A stretch of DNA of 64,000 nt from NCBI RefSeq assembly GCF_026236535.1, contig NZ_JAHTMW010000003.1, forward strand, positions 343,301 to 407,300, written 5' to 3'. A program made the position numbers and the translations under genes. Under the pieces are notes generated by a model, which made no database searches, was not told the origin of the DNA, and saw only the letters and a list, made by a program, of their open reading frames with translations. Positions 32,787-41,497 of the stretch are shown piece after piece; positions within the stretch are counted from its first letter, which is position 1, and each line of letters begins with the position of its first letter. The DNA is from Streptomyces sp. SKN60. GTDB taxonomy: Bacteria; Actinomycetota; Actinomycetes; Streptomycetales; Streptomycetaceae.

Positions 32787-34610
32787 GTGCGCGAGTTCAC
32801 CGTGCCGCCCGTCGAGGCGGCGCCTCAGGTCGGCGGTCTGGCGGACGCCGTGTTCGACCACGCCGAGAACGACCCGTACCGGGTGGCCCTGGGCCGCAAG
32901 GACGCCGACGGGCAGTGGCAGGACGTGACGGCCGCGGCCTTCCGGGACGAGGTCCTCGCGCTCGCGAAGGGGCTGATCGCGCAGGGCGTGCGGTTCGGCG
33001 ACCGGGTCGCGATCATGGCGCGTACCCGCTACGAGTGGACGCTCTTCGACTTCGCGCTGTGGACCCTCGGCGCCCAGCCGGTGCCGATCTATCCGACCTC
33101 GTCCGCGGACCAGGTGCTGTGGATGCTGCACGACGCCGAGGTCACGGCCTGCGTGGTGGAGCACGAGGACCACGCGATGACGATCGGTTCGGTGGTCGAC
33201 CGGCTGCCGCGGCTGCAGCGCCTGTGGCAGCTGGACGCGGGCGCGGTCGAGGAGCTGACGGCCGCAGGCGAGGAGATCGACGAGGACGTCGTGCAGCGGC
33301 ACCGCAGGGCGGTGACGCCGGAGTCGGTCGCGACGGTGATCTACACCTCGGGCACCACGGGCCGCCCCAAGGGCTGCGTGATCACCCACGCCAACTTCAT
33401 GTTCGAGACGGAGATGCTGACCGGGCGGTGGGAGTCGGTGTTCCACTCCAAGCCGGGCGACGAGGCGTCCACGCTGCTGTTCCTGCCACTGGCGCACGTC
33501 TTCGGGCGGATGGTGGAGGTCGCGGCGATCCGCAGCGGGGTGAAGCTGGGCCACCAGCCGGTGCTGGCCGCCGCGGAGTTGCTGCCCGATCTGCAGGCCT
33601 TCCGGCCGAGCTTCGTGCTCGCCGTGCCGTACGTCTTCGAGAAGGTCTTCAACGCCGCCCGCCGGCGTGCCGAGCAGGAGCGGAAGCGGGGACCGTTCGA
33701 CAAGGCGGTGGACGTGGCCGTGAAGTACGCGGAGGCCATGGAGCACAAGGCCTTCGGCATCGGTCCCGGGCCGTCGGCGACGCTGCGGATGCAGCACCAG
33801 TTCTTCGAGAAGACGGTGTACGGGAAGGTGCGCGACGCCCTCGGCGGCCGGGTGCGGCACGCGATGTCGGGCGGCTCGGGGATGGACCGGCAGCTCGGGC
33901 TGTTCTTCGAGGGCGCGGGCGTGACGATCTACGAGGGGTACGGCCTGACGGAGTCCTCGGCGGCGGCGACGGCGAACCCGCCGGAGCGCACCCGGTACGG
34001 CACCGTGGGGCAGCCGGTGCCGGGCACCACGGTGCACATCGCGGAGGACGGCGAGGTGTGGCTGCACGGCGGGCATGTCTTCGCCGGCTATCTGAACAAT
34101 CCGCAGGCCACGGACGCGGTCCTGAACGACGGCTGGCTGTCCACGGGGGACCTCGGCATGCTCGACGAGGACGGCTATCTGACGATCACCGGGCGGAAGA
34201 AGGAGATCCTGGTGACCTCGGGCGGCAAGAGCGTGTCGCCGGCCGGTCTTGAGGAGCGGGTGCGGGCGCATCCGCTGGTGTCCCAGTGCATCGTGGTCGG
34301 CAACGACCGGCCGTATGTCGCGGCGCTCGTCACCCTCGACCAGGAGGCCGTGGAGCACTGGCTGGCGATGCAGAACCGGCCCTCTCTGCCGCCCGCGGAG
34401 CTGGTGCACGACACGGGTCTGGAGACCGAGATCCGGCGGGCGGTGGTGGCGGCGAACACCAAGGTCTCGCAGGCGGAGTCGATCCGCACCTTCCGGATCC
34501 TGGCGCATCCGTTCAGTGAGGAGCACGGGCTGCTCACCCCGTCCCTGAAGCTGAAGCGGAAGGCGATCGAGCAGGCGTACGCGGCCGAGGTGGAGGCCCT
34601 GTACCGCTGA
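32787..34610 (+). CDS. AMP-dependent long-chain acyl-CoA synthetase (FadD15-like)
   Basis: A 607-residue adenylate-forming enzyme. It activates fatty acids to acyl-AMP and then acyl-CoA. Motifs are VIYTSGTTGRPKGCVITH (P-loop), YEGYGLTESSAAATAN (adenine-binding), GWLSTGDLGMLDEDGYLTITGRKKE (hinge) and GGKSVSPAGLE. GTG at 32787 has an AGGAG Shine-Dalgarno at 32775-32779. The gene lies 103 bp before a branched-chain ABC importer on the same strand; the triple inverted repeat between them suggests a shared theme of acyl or branched-chain acid use. Confidence 0.92.
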   Translation: MREFTVPPVEAAPQVGGLADAVFDHAENDPYRVALGRKDADGQWQDVTAAAFRDEVLALAKGLIAQGVRFGDRVAIMARTRYEWTLFDFALWTLGAQPVPIYPTSSADQVLWMLHDAEVTACVVEHEDHAMTIGSVVDRLPRLQRLWQLDAGAVEELTAAGEEIDEDVVQRHRRAVTPESVATVIYTSGTTGRPKGCVITHANFMFETEMLTGRWESVFHSKPGDEASTLLFLPLAHVFGRMVEVAAIRSGVKLGHQPVLAAAELLPDLQAFRPSFVLAVPYVFEKVFNAARRRAEQERKRGPFDKAVDVAVKYAEAMEHKAFGIGPGPSATLRMQHQFFEKTVYGKVRDALGGRVRHAMSGGSGMDRQLGLFFEGAGVTIYEGYGLTESSAAATANPPERTRYGTVGQPVPGTTVHIAEDGEVWLHGGHVFAGYLNNPQATDAVLNDGWLSTGDLGMLDEDGYLTITGRKKEILVTSGGKSVSPAGLEERVRAHPLVSQCIVVGNDRPYVAALVTLDQEAVEHWLAMQNRPSLPPAELVHDTGLETEIRRAVVAANTKVSQAESIRTFRILAHPFSEEHGLLTPSLKLKRKAIEQAYAAEVEALYR

Positions 34611-34620
34611 CCTCCGGATT

Positions 34621-34669
34621 GTTGATGGATCATCAACTGATGGAGCGTCAGTTATTGACGGGTCGTCAG
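34621..34669. promoter_or_regulatory. Three tandem inverted-repeat operator-like sites
   Basis: Site 1 is gttgatg-gat-catcaac (34621-34637, perfect). Site 2 is actgatg-gag-cgtcagt (34636-34652, one mismatch). Site 3 is ttgacg-ggt-cgtcag (34655-34669, near perfect). All fit TGAYG-N3-CRTCA. Centres are 15 and 18 bp apart. They lie 45-93 bp before the ABC substrate-binding protein gene, where a repressor or activator array would sit. Confidence 0.6.
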
Positions 34670-34713
34670 GTCGGTCACAGAATGCGGGTCACCCGACGGA
34701 GGGATGACCGACC

Positions 34714-35982
34714 GTGTCCAGAACGCTCCGCACCCTGGCCGCCGCGGCGGCGGCGCTCTTCCTCGCCACCGCCTGCAACTCCGCCTCCACCGGAGGGACT
34801 TCAGGCCCTCCGGGCGGCGCGGGAGGCACCGTACGGGGAGTGACCGCCGACACGATCAAGGTCGGCGGGATCGTCTCCATGACGAGCGCCAGCGGCTACT
34901 CCAAGAAGGACACCGACCTCGGCGCCCGGGCCCGCTACGACCGGGCGAACGCCGAAGGCGGGGTCAACGGGCGGCGCATCGACTACCTCGGCGCCGAGGA
35001 CGACGGACAGGACCCGGCCCGCAACCTCGCCGCCGCCCGCGAACTGGTCCAGCAGAAGAGGGTCTTCGCCGTCGCGCCGATGAGTTCGGTGACCTTCGCG
35101 GGCGCCGACTTCCTCGACTCCCGGGCCGTGCCCACGGTCGGCTGGGGCACCCTGCCCTCCTTCTGCGGGCCGAAGCACATCTACGGTTTCAACGGCTGCC
35201 TCGTCCCCACCCCCGGCGGCACCCTCAACCAGACCTGGCCGGAAGGCCTGGCGCAGGTGCTTGGCGGCGCCAAGGGCCGCTCGGTCGCGCTGATCGCCGG
35301 GGACAACGACGCCGGCAAGTTCGGCATCCGCACCTTCACCCAGGGCTTCGAGGCGGCCGGCTTCGACCTCGCCTACGCCAAGGCCGCGGTGCCCGCCGGC
35401 TCCCTGCCGAGCGACTGGTCCGCGTACACCAAGGAGATCCTGCGCTCCGGGCCCGGCGGGAAGCAGCCCGACGCCGTGGTGTCCGTGATGCAGACACCGT
35501 ACAACATCGGCCTGTTCACCGCGCTCAAGCGGGCCGGGTATCGGGGCGTGCTCTCCGACCCGACCGACTACGACCCCGGGCTGCTCGCCAAGGACGCGAC
35601 CCGGCAGGCCCTCGACGGGGTGCTGGTGCTGCTCCAGTTCCAGCCCTTCGAGGCGGACAGCCCGGCGATGCGGCAGTTCAAGGCCGATGTGAGGAAGGCG
35701 GCGGGCGGGAGGGAAGTTCCGCTCAACATGCACATGATGACCGGGTACATGAGCGCCGATCTGTTTCTGGCCGTCGCCGCCAGGGCCGGCAGGAACCTCA
35801 CCGTCGAGTCCTTCCAGGAGGCCGCGAACGGCTTCTCCGACACCGGCACCCTGGTCGGCGACCGGAGCGAGCCCAAGGGGCAGAAGGAGAGCTTCGGCTG
35901 CGGCGCGCTCGTCCGCCTCACCGGCGGGCGCTACGAGGTCGCCGTGCCCTTCCGCTGCTATCCGCCGATCCCCTTCCGCTAG
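34714..35982 (+). CDS. ABC transporter substrate-binding lipoprotein (branched-chain amino acid type)
   Basis: A 422-residue type-I periplasmic-binding-fold protein. The signal peptide ends in a lipobox, LATAC, with Cys21 as the lipidated residue, followed by a Ser/Gly-rich linker. The mature part has IKVGGIVSMTSASGY, DDGQDPARNLAAARELV and PDAVVSVMQTPYNIGLFTALKRAGY, as in LivJ/Leu-Ile-Val-binding relatives. GTG at 34714 follows a GGAGGG Shine-Dalgarno (34698-34703). It feeds the fused permease/ATPase downstream, 12 bp away. The ligand may be an amide, amino acid or other carboxylate. Confidence 0.9.
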   Translation: MSRTLRTLAAAAAALFLATACNSASTGGTSGPPGGAGGTVRGVTADTIKVGGIVSMTSASGYSKKDTDLGARARYDRANAEGGVNGRRIDYLGAEDDGQDPARNLAAARELVQQKRVFAVAPMSSVTFAGADFLDSRAVPTVGWGTLPSFCGPKHIYGFNGCLVPTPGGTLNQTWPEGLAQVLGGAKGRSVALIAGDNDAGKFGIRTFTQGFEAAGFDLAYAKAAVPAGSLPSDWSAYTKEILRSGPGGKQPDAVVSVMQTPYNIGLFTALKRAGYRGVLSDPTDYDPGLLAKDATRQALDGVLVLLQFQPFEADSPAMRQFKADVRKAAGGREVPLNMHMMTGYMSADLFLAVAARAGRNLTVESFQEAANGFSDTGTLVGDRSEPKGQKESFGCGALVRLTGGRYEVAVPFRCYPPIPFR

Positions 35983-35994
35983 GGGCGCGGTGCC

Positions 35995-38679
35995 GTGGGT
36001 GACCTGCTGGGCTTCGTCCTGAGCGGTCTGGTCTCGGGCGCGCTGTACGCGCTGCTCGCGACCGGGCTCGTGCTCTCCTCCGCCGCCTCCGGGCTCTTCA
36101 ACTTCGCGCACGGGGCGACCGCCTATCTGTGCGCACTGGCCTTCTACGAACTCCACTCGGGCCTGTCCTGGCCCGCCGTCCCGACCGCCCTGCTGCTCGT
36201 CCTGGTCGTCGCGCCCGGCCTCGGCTGGGCGCTCGACCGGCTGATGTTCCGCAGGCTCGCCCGGGTCGGCGAGACGGCCCAGATCACCGCCACCATCGGC
36301 CTGCTCGTCGCGCTGCCGGCCGCCGGGCTGTGGGCGGTGGAGCTCCTGGAGCGGGCCGGGGCACCGGTGAAGCCGGCCGAGAACCAGTTCGGCCTGCCCG
36401 GCGTCGGGCCCAGTCCCGCCGTCTCCTGGCAGCCCTTCGAGGCGCTCGGGATCGACGGGGTCGGCGTCGACTCCGACCAGCTGATCACCTGGCTGGTGAC
36501 GGCGGCGGTCGCGGCCGGCCTGTGGGTGCTGCTCCGGCACACCCGGCTCGGCCTGCGGCTGCGGGCCGCCGTCGACAACCGCTCGCTCGCCGAACTGCGC
36601 GGCGTGGACGCCGACCGGCTGTCGTCGGTCGCGTGGATGCTGTCCTCGGGCCTCGCGGGCCTGGCGGGTGTCCTCGCCACCCCGCTGCTCGGGCTCTCCG
36701 CGCACGACTACACGCTCTTCCTGTTCGTGTCGGCGACGGCCGCCGTGCTCGGCCGCTTCGCGTCCGTGCCGCTGGCCTTCGCGGGCGGCCTCGGGCTCGG
36801 CGTCGTCCAGAACCTGGTGGCCGGCTACGCGAGCTTCGCCGAGGGCATCACCGGCTTCCGTACCGCCGTGCCCTTCCTCATCCTCTTCGCCGGGCTCGTG
36901 CTGCTCGCCCGGCGCGAGCGGGTGGCCGGCACCGCGGCCGCCGACCCGCCGCCCGACGACCGGCTCGCGGAGGCGGGCGCGGTACGGCGCTGGGGGCCGT
37001 GGGCGGCAGCCGCGGCACTGCTCGCGGCCGCCTTCTACACCGTCACCACCCCGTTCTGGAGCGGCATCCTCGCCCAGGGGCTGGCGATCGGCCTGATCTT
37101 TCTGTCCTTCTCCGTGGTCACCGGGCTCGGCGCGATGGTGTCGCTCGCCCAGGCCACCTTCGTCACCGGCGCCGCGCTGGTCGCCGGGCTCCTGATGAGC
37201 CACGGCTGGCCGTTCGCCGCGGCGGCGCTCGCCGGCACGGCGGTGGCGGCGCTGCTCGGCGCGGTCGTGGCGCTGCCCGCGCTGCGGCTCGGCGGGCGTT
37301 CCCTCGCGCTCGCCACCCTGGCCCTCGCCTTCCTCGCCGACCAGGTGCTCTTCCAGTTCGGGTGGCTGCGCAACGGCGACACCGGCTGGGCGATCCCGCG
37401 CCCGGTGATCGGTCCGCTCGACCTGTCCGACGACCGGGCGATGGGCGTCGTCCTGGTCGTCCTGTGCGCGGCGGGCGTGGCGGGCCTCAGCCGGCTGCGC
37501 GGCTCGCGGCGCGGCCGGGCGATGCTCGCGGTCCGCTCCGCACCGGCCGCCGCCGCGGCCTCCGGGGTGTCGGTGGTGCGCACCAAGCTCCTGGTGTTCG
37601 CCGTGTCGGCCGGGCTCGCCGGATTCGGCGGGGTGCTCTACGCCTCGTACAACACCCGGATCACCGCGACCGACTTCCCCGCCATGGCCGGTCTGGTGTG
37701 GCTCGCGGTGGTGGTCGCGGCCGGTGTGCGGCGGCCGCAGTACGCGGTGGTCGCCGGGCTCGTCTTCGCGGTCGCCCCGCACCTGCTCGCCACCTACGTC
37801 ACGGACTCCGCCCATCTGCCGGTGGTGCTGTTCGGCCTCGCGGGCCTGGCCCTGGCGAACGATCCGGACGGGTACGTGGCGGCCGTCCCGAGCCGGTGGG
37901 CGCGGCGGCGTACGGGTGGGGCGGCGGCCGCTGTCGTACCTCCGCCGCGGCGGGAGGGCGATGCCCCGGGCGCGGAGGGCGCCGTGCTTGAGCTGTCCGG
38001 GGTCCGTGCCGGGTACGGGGGCGGGGCGGACGTGCTGCACGGGGTCGACCTCACCGTGCGCGCGGGCGAGATCGTGGCCGTCCTCGGCGCGAACGGCGCC
38101 GGCAAGTCCACGCTCTGCCGGGTGGCCAGCGGACTGCTGCGGTGCCGGGACGGCGCCGTGCGGATCGGCGGGGCCGAGAGCCGCGGCGACTCCCCCGTGG
38201 CGCGGTCCCGGCGCGGGGTGCGGCTCGCGCCCGAGGGCCGGGGCATCTTCGCGGGCCTGTCCATCGAGGAGAACCTCGCGCTCCAACTGCCCGCCGCCGA
38301 GGACCGGGAGGCCGTGTACGCGCGTTTCCCGGCGCTCGCGGCCCGGCGCACCGTCCCGGCGGGCTCCCTCTCCGGCGGCGAGCAGCAACTCCTCGCCCTC
38401 GCCCCGCTGCTCCAGCGCCCACCGGCCCTGCTGATCGCCGACGAGCCCTCGCTCGGCCTCGCCCCGAAGGTGGTCGACGAGGTGTTCGCCCTGCTCACCG
38501 AGGTACGGGAGCGGGGCACCGCCCTGCTCCTGGTGGAGGAGAAGGCGGCAGAGGCGCTGGGCATCGCGGACACCGTCGCGTATCTGGCGGAGGGCCGCAT
38601 CGTGTGGCACGGCCCCCGCGCCGATGCCGACCCCGACCGGCTCGCCGACGCCTATCTGGGAATGGGGGTGCGCTCATGA
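35995..38679 (+). CDS. Fused ABC permease-permease-ATPase (LivH-LivM-LivF)
   Basis: An 894-residue fusion. Residues about 1-305 are a LivH permease (SGLVSGALYALLATGLVLSS, FNFAHGATAYLCALA). Residues about 320-630 are a LivM permease (AIGLIFLSFSVVTGLGAMVSLAQATF, the EAA-like FAVSAGLAGFGGVLYA). After a Pro/Arg linker, residues about 660-894 are a LivF ATPase with Walker A GANGAGKST, APEGRGIF, LSGGEQQLLALAPLL and LIADEPSLGLAP. These are usually three genes. GTG at 35995 lies 12 bp after the binding-protein gene. The downstream ATPase gene overlaps by 4 bp. Confidence 0.92.
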   Translation: MGDLLGFVLSGLVSGALYALLATGLVLSSAASGLFNFAHGATAYLCALAFYELHSGLSWPAVPTALLLVLVVAPGLGWALDRLMFRRLARVGETAQITATIGLLVALPAAGLWAVELLERAGAPVKPAENQFGLPGVGPSPAVSWQPFEALGIDGVGVDSDQLITWLVTAAVAAGLWVLLRHTRLGLRLRAAVDNRSLAELRGVDADRLSSVAWMLSSGLAGLAGVLATPLLGLSAHDYTLFLFVSATAAVLGRFASVPLAFAGGLGLGVVQNLVAGYASFAEGITGFRTAVPFLILFAGLVLLARRERVAGTAAADPPPDDRLAEAGAVRRWGPWAAAAALLAAAFYTVTTPFWSGILAQGLAIGLIFLSFSVVTGLGAMVSLAQATFVTGAALVAGLLMSHGWPFAAAALAGTAVAALLGAVVALPALRLGGRSLALATLALAFLADQVLFQFGWLRNGDTGWAIPRPVIGPLDLSDDRAMGVVLVVLCAAGVAGLSRLRGSRRGRAMLAVRSAPAAAAASGVSVVRTKLLVFAVSAGLAGFGGVLYASYNTRITATDFPAMAGLVWLAVVVAAGVRRPQYAVVAGLVFAVAPHLLATYVTDSAHLPVVLFGLAGLALANDPDGYVAAVPSRWARRRTGGAAAAVVPPPRREGDAPGAEGAVLELSGVRAGYGGGADVLHGVDLTVRAGEIVAVLGANGAGKSTLCRVASGLLRCRDGAVRIGGAESRGDSPVARSRRGVRLAPEGRGIFAGLSIEENLALQLPAAEDREAVYARFPALAARRTVPAGSLSGGEQQLLALAPLLQRPPALLIADEPSLGLAPKVVDEVFALLTEVRERGTALLLVEEKAAEALGIADTVAYLAEGRIVWHGPRADADPDRLADAYLGMGVRS

Positions 38680-39458
38680 CGTACGGGCCGGGGCGCGATA
38701 CGCCCAGCGGTGCCGCGCTGCTGGAGGCGCGCGGGATCGGGGTTCGGTTCGGTGGGGTGCGGGCGCTTGACGAGGTGTCGCTCGTGGTGCGGGCCGGGGA
38801 GATCTGCGGGCTGATCGGGCCGAACGGGGCGGGGAAGACCACGCTCTTCGACGTGCTGTCCGGCATCCGGCGCCCGGAGCGGGGCCGGATCCTTCTGGAC
38901 GGCGCCGACATCACCCGCCGCTCCCCCGTCTGGCGGGCCCGGCACGGGGTGCGGCGCACGTTCCAGCGGCAGCAGCTCTTCGGGCAGCTGACGGTCGAGG
39001 ACAACCTGGTCGTCGCCCAGGAGTGGCGGCGTGGCGCCGGGCGCGCCGTCACCACCGCCCGCCGCGCCCGCGCCGCCGAGGTGCTGCGGGCCTGCGACCT
39101 GGGTCCGCTCGCGCACGCCTGCGCGGGCGTCCTCCCGGTGGGCCGGGCCCGGCTTGCCGAGCTCGCCCGCGCGGTCGCCGACCCGCCCCGGCTGCTCCTG
39201 CTCGACGAGCCCGCCTCCGGCATGTCGGCGGAGGAACGGGCGCGGCTGGCCGCGGTGGTCCGCCGCCTTGCGGCCGAGGAGGGCTGCGCGGTGCTGCTCG
39301 TCGAGCACCACGTGTCGTTCGTCATGGACCTGTGCGCCCGGGTCGTCGTCCTCGACCTGGGCCGGGTGCTCGCCGAGGGCCCGGCAGAGACGGTCCGGGC
39401 GGATCCGGCGGTCCGGGCCGCGTATCTGGGGGCGGGCGGAATGCGATCACCGTCGTGA
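38676..39458 (+). CDS. ABC transporter ATP-binding protein (LivG type)
   Basis: A 260-residue ATPase. Walker A is GPNGAGKTT, followed by the LivG-specific VRRTFQRQQLFGQLTVEDNLVVA, LLLDEPASGMSAEE and the switch His in LLVEHHVSFVMDL. The signature motif is degenerate: VLPVGRARLAELARAV in place of LSYGxQR. ATG at 38676 overlaps the TGA of the fused gene (ATGA). Together with the fused LivF domain it forms the ATPase pair of the importer. A weak signature motif on one site is tolerated in many asymmetric ABC pairs. Confidence 0.9.
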   Translation: MTYGPGRDTPSGAALLEARGIGVRFGGVRALDEVSLVVRAGEICGLIGPNGAGKTTLFDVLSGIRRPERGRILLDGADITRRSPVWRARHGVRRTFQRQQLFGQLTVEDNLVVAQEWRRGAGRAVTTARRARAAEVLRACDLGPLAHACAGVLPVGRARLAELARAVADPPRLLLLDEPASGMSAEERARLAAVVRRLAAEEGCAVLLVEHHVSFVMDLCARVVVLDLGRVLAEGPAETVRADPAVRAAYLGAGGMRSPS

Positions 39459-39527
39459 TCGTTGACGCTGTGAGGACTACTCCCCAAGGCCTCCGAAGCC
39501 CCCCGACGACGTAAGGATCCATCCCCC

Positions 39528-40367
39528 GTGAGCACGGACAACAAGGTCCCCTTCCTCACCCTGAACAACGGCGTGCGCATGCCGCAGCTCGGCTTCGGCG
39601 TCTGGCAGGTGCCGGACGACGAGGCCGAGACGGCCGTCGCCACCGCCCTGGAGGCGGGTTACCGCTCGATCGACACCGCGGCGATCTACGGGAACGAGAC
39701 CGGCACCGGCAAGGCGCTCGCCGCGTCGGGGCTCCCGCGCGAGGAGCTCTTCGTCACGACGAAGCTGTGGAACAGCGAGCAGGGCTACGACTCGACGCTC
39801 CGCGCGTTCGACGCGTCGCTGGAGAAGCTGGGCCTCGACGTCGTCGACCTGTACCTGATCCACTGGCCGGTGCCGGCGAAGGACGCGTACGTCGACACCT
39901 ACCGGGCCTTCGAGAAGATCCTGGCCGACGGCCGGGCGCGCGCCATCGGCGTGTCGAACTTCCTGCCCGAGCACCTGGAGCGGCTGCTCGGCGAGACCTC
40001 GGTCGTGCCCGCCGTCAACCAGATCGAGCTGCACCCGCAGCTCCAGCAGACCGCGTCCCGCGAGGCGCACGCGAAGCACGGCATCGCGACCGAGGCCTGG
40101 TCGCCGCTCGGCTCGGGCAAGGGCCTCCTGGAGGTGCCGGCGATCGTGGCGATCGCCCAGAAGCACGGCCGCACCCCGGCCCAGGTGGTGCTGCGCTGGC
40201 ACCTGCAGCTCGGCAACGTGGTGATCCCGAAGTCGGTCACCCCGTCCCGTATCCGCGAGAACATCGACGTCTTCGACTTCGAGCTGGACGCCGAGGACCT
40301 GGCCGCCTTCGCCGTGCTCGACGAGGGCCGCCGGCTGGGCCCGAACCCGGGCGAGTTCGGCGCCTGA
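39528..40367 (+). CDS. Aldo/keto reductase
   Basis: A 279-residue NADPH-dependent reductase. The tetrad is visible: Asp and Tyr in SIDTAAIYGNE, Lys in VTTKLWN and His in LIHWPVP. Further blocks are AIGVSNFLPEHL, VNQIELHPQLQQ and VIPKSVTPSRIRENIDVFDFEL. It belongs to the 2,5-diketogluconate reductase-like group that reduces many small aldehydes and ketones. GTG at 39528 has an AAGGA Shine-Dalgarno (39512-39516). A perfect 18-bp hairpin ends the unit. Confidence 0.93.
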   Translation: MSTDNKVPFLTLNNGVRMPQLGFGVWQVPDDEAETAVATALEAGYRSIDTAAIYGNETGTGKALAASGLPREELFVTTKLWNSEQGYDSTLRAFDASLEKLGLDVVDLYLIHWPVPAKDAYVDTYRAFEKILADGRARAIGVSNFLPEHLERLLGETSVVPAVNQIELHPQLQQTASREAHAKHGIATEAWSPLGSGKGLLEVPAIVAIAQKHGRTPAQVVLRWHLQLGNVVIPKSVTPSRIRENIDVFDFELDAEDLAAFAVLDEGRRLGPNPGEFGA

Positions 40368-40383
40368 TCGCGTACAGCTGAAC

Positions 40384-40425
40384 GGGCGGGGGCCCGGCGG
40401 ATCCGCTTCCGCCGGGCCCCCGCCC
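40384..40425. terminator. Perfect 18-bp hairpin terminator
   Basis: The arms 40384-40401 and 40408-40425 are exact reverse complements with a 6-nt loop (tccgct). It lies between the convergent aldo/keto reductase and methyltransferase genes. Confidence 0.92.
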
Positions 40426-40443
40426 TCTCCGTGTCCGGGCCGG

Positions 40444-41400
40444 TCAGGACTTACGGGCCGTGTGGACGGTGCGGGCGAGCAGCAGGAACACGTCCGGGCG
40501 CCGGTGCAGCGACAGCGGCTCCGCCGGGTCGAGCAGCCGCTCGACGGCCGCGCGGTCCTCGTCGGGCAGCCGGTCGCCGAAGCCCTCGCGGAGGCGCTCG
40601 TAGTGCGCGACGACCTGCCCGCGCACCGCGTCCGGCACCGGAGCGGGGACGTCGGCGAGGAAGCTGCGGGTGCCGCTCGGGTCGAGCCCGGCGCCGGTGA
40701 GCAGAGCGGCCCAGTCGTCGATCTCCTCCTTGCTGTCGGGCAGCGAGGCCCGCATCTCGCCGAACCACTCGGCGTGCGCCGCGTCGAGGCGCGCCTCGAG
40801 ACCGGGCCGGCCGACGCCCTGGTTCCACGGCAGATGGCGCTCCGGCAGGCCACCCTCGGCGAGGGCGAGCACACCGCCGGGGTTGAGCAGTCCGGCGAAG
40901 GAGGCGATCGCGGCCCGCTGGTCGCCGATGTGGTGCAGGGAGTTGCTGGCGAAGATCAGGTCGGCGGTGCCCAGGGAGCCGAAGTCGCCGGGGAGTTCGG
41001 CCCGCAGCGTGCCGACCCGGTCGCCGAGGCCGCGGTCCTCGGCCCGCTCCCGGGCGAGTGCGAGGAGTTCCGGGGTGGCGTCGACGGCGACCACCTCCGC
41101 CTCGGGGAAGGCCTCGGCGAGCAGGGCGGTGACGACGCCCGGCCCGCTGCCGACGTCGAGGACCCGGCGGACCGCGCCGTCCGGGAAGAGGGAGGCGAGC
41201 CAGGCCGCGGCCGCCGCGTAGAGAGGGCTCTGGGTCTCCGCCTGCACGGTCAGGAGGGGTGCCAGCTCGGCCCAGTCGAGGTGGGTGTGGTCGTGGCCGT
41301 GGGAACCGTGGCCGTGGCCATGGCCATGTCCGTTCCCGTGGGAGCCGTGGTCGTGGTCGTGGGAGCCGTGGTCGTGCCCGGAGTGGTGGTCAGCGCTCAT
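40444..41400 (-). CDS. Class I methyltransferase with a histidine-rich N-terminus
   Basis: A 318-residue protein. The first 40 residues hold 16 histidines in GH, DH and SH repeats, a likely metal-binding tail. The rest is a SAM methyltransferase: VLDVGSGPGVVTALLAEAFP (motif I), VVAVDATPELLALAR, DLIFASNSLHHIGDQRA and LLNPGGVLALAEGG. The substrate is unknown. The tail could store or sense Ni, Co or Zn, or may simply help solubility. ATG at 41400 starts the His-rich tail directly. It is divergent from nothing; the AraC gene follows on the same strand upstream. Confidence 0.88.
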   Translation of the reverse strand: MSADHHSGHDHGSHDHDHGSHGNGHGHGHGHGSHGHDHTHLDWAELAPLLTVQAETQSPLYAAAAAWLASLFPDGAVRRVLDVGSGPGVVTALLAEAFPEAEVVAVDATPELLALARERAEDRGLGDRVGTLRAELPGDFGSLGTADLIFASNSLHHIGDQRAAIASFAGLLNPGGVLALAEGGLPERHLPWNQGVGRPGLEARLDAAHAEWFGEMRASLPDSKEEIDDWAALLTGAGLDPSGTRSFLADVPAPVPDAVRGQVVAHYERLREGFGDRLPDEDRAAVERLLDPAEPLSLHRRPDVFLLLARTVHTARKS

Positions 41401-41497
41401 GGGGACAGCGTGCGCGCCCGGTGCCGTACACGCGAGAAAACTTGCCGGACCGGCAAAACCGGATTCCCGGATCTCCGGATCCGCCGATCTCCGCGGC

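Noticed and set aside
34704..36002. 432-codon plus-strand frame starting at an ATG after GGAGGG
   Set aside because: It is a shifted reading of the substrate-binding protein gene, which has a lipobox and family motifs in the other frame.
34801..38610. 1269-codon open frame on the minus strand
   Set aside because: It is antisense to the ABC importer genes, whose motifs are unmistakable. Long antisense frames are expected at this GC content, and its translation is low-complexity (Gly/Arg/Glu/His-rich).
41280..41400. GTGG/CATG-rich repeat suspected as a simple repeat or CRISPR-like array
   Set aside because: It encodes the histidine-rich head of the methyltransferase. There are no spacer-repeat units of constant length.
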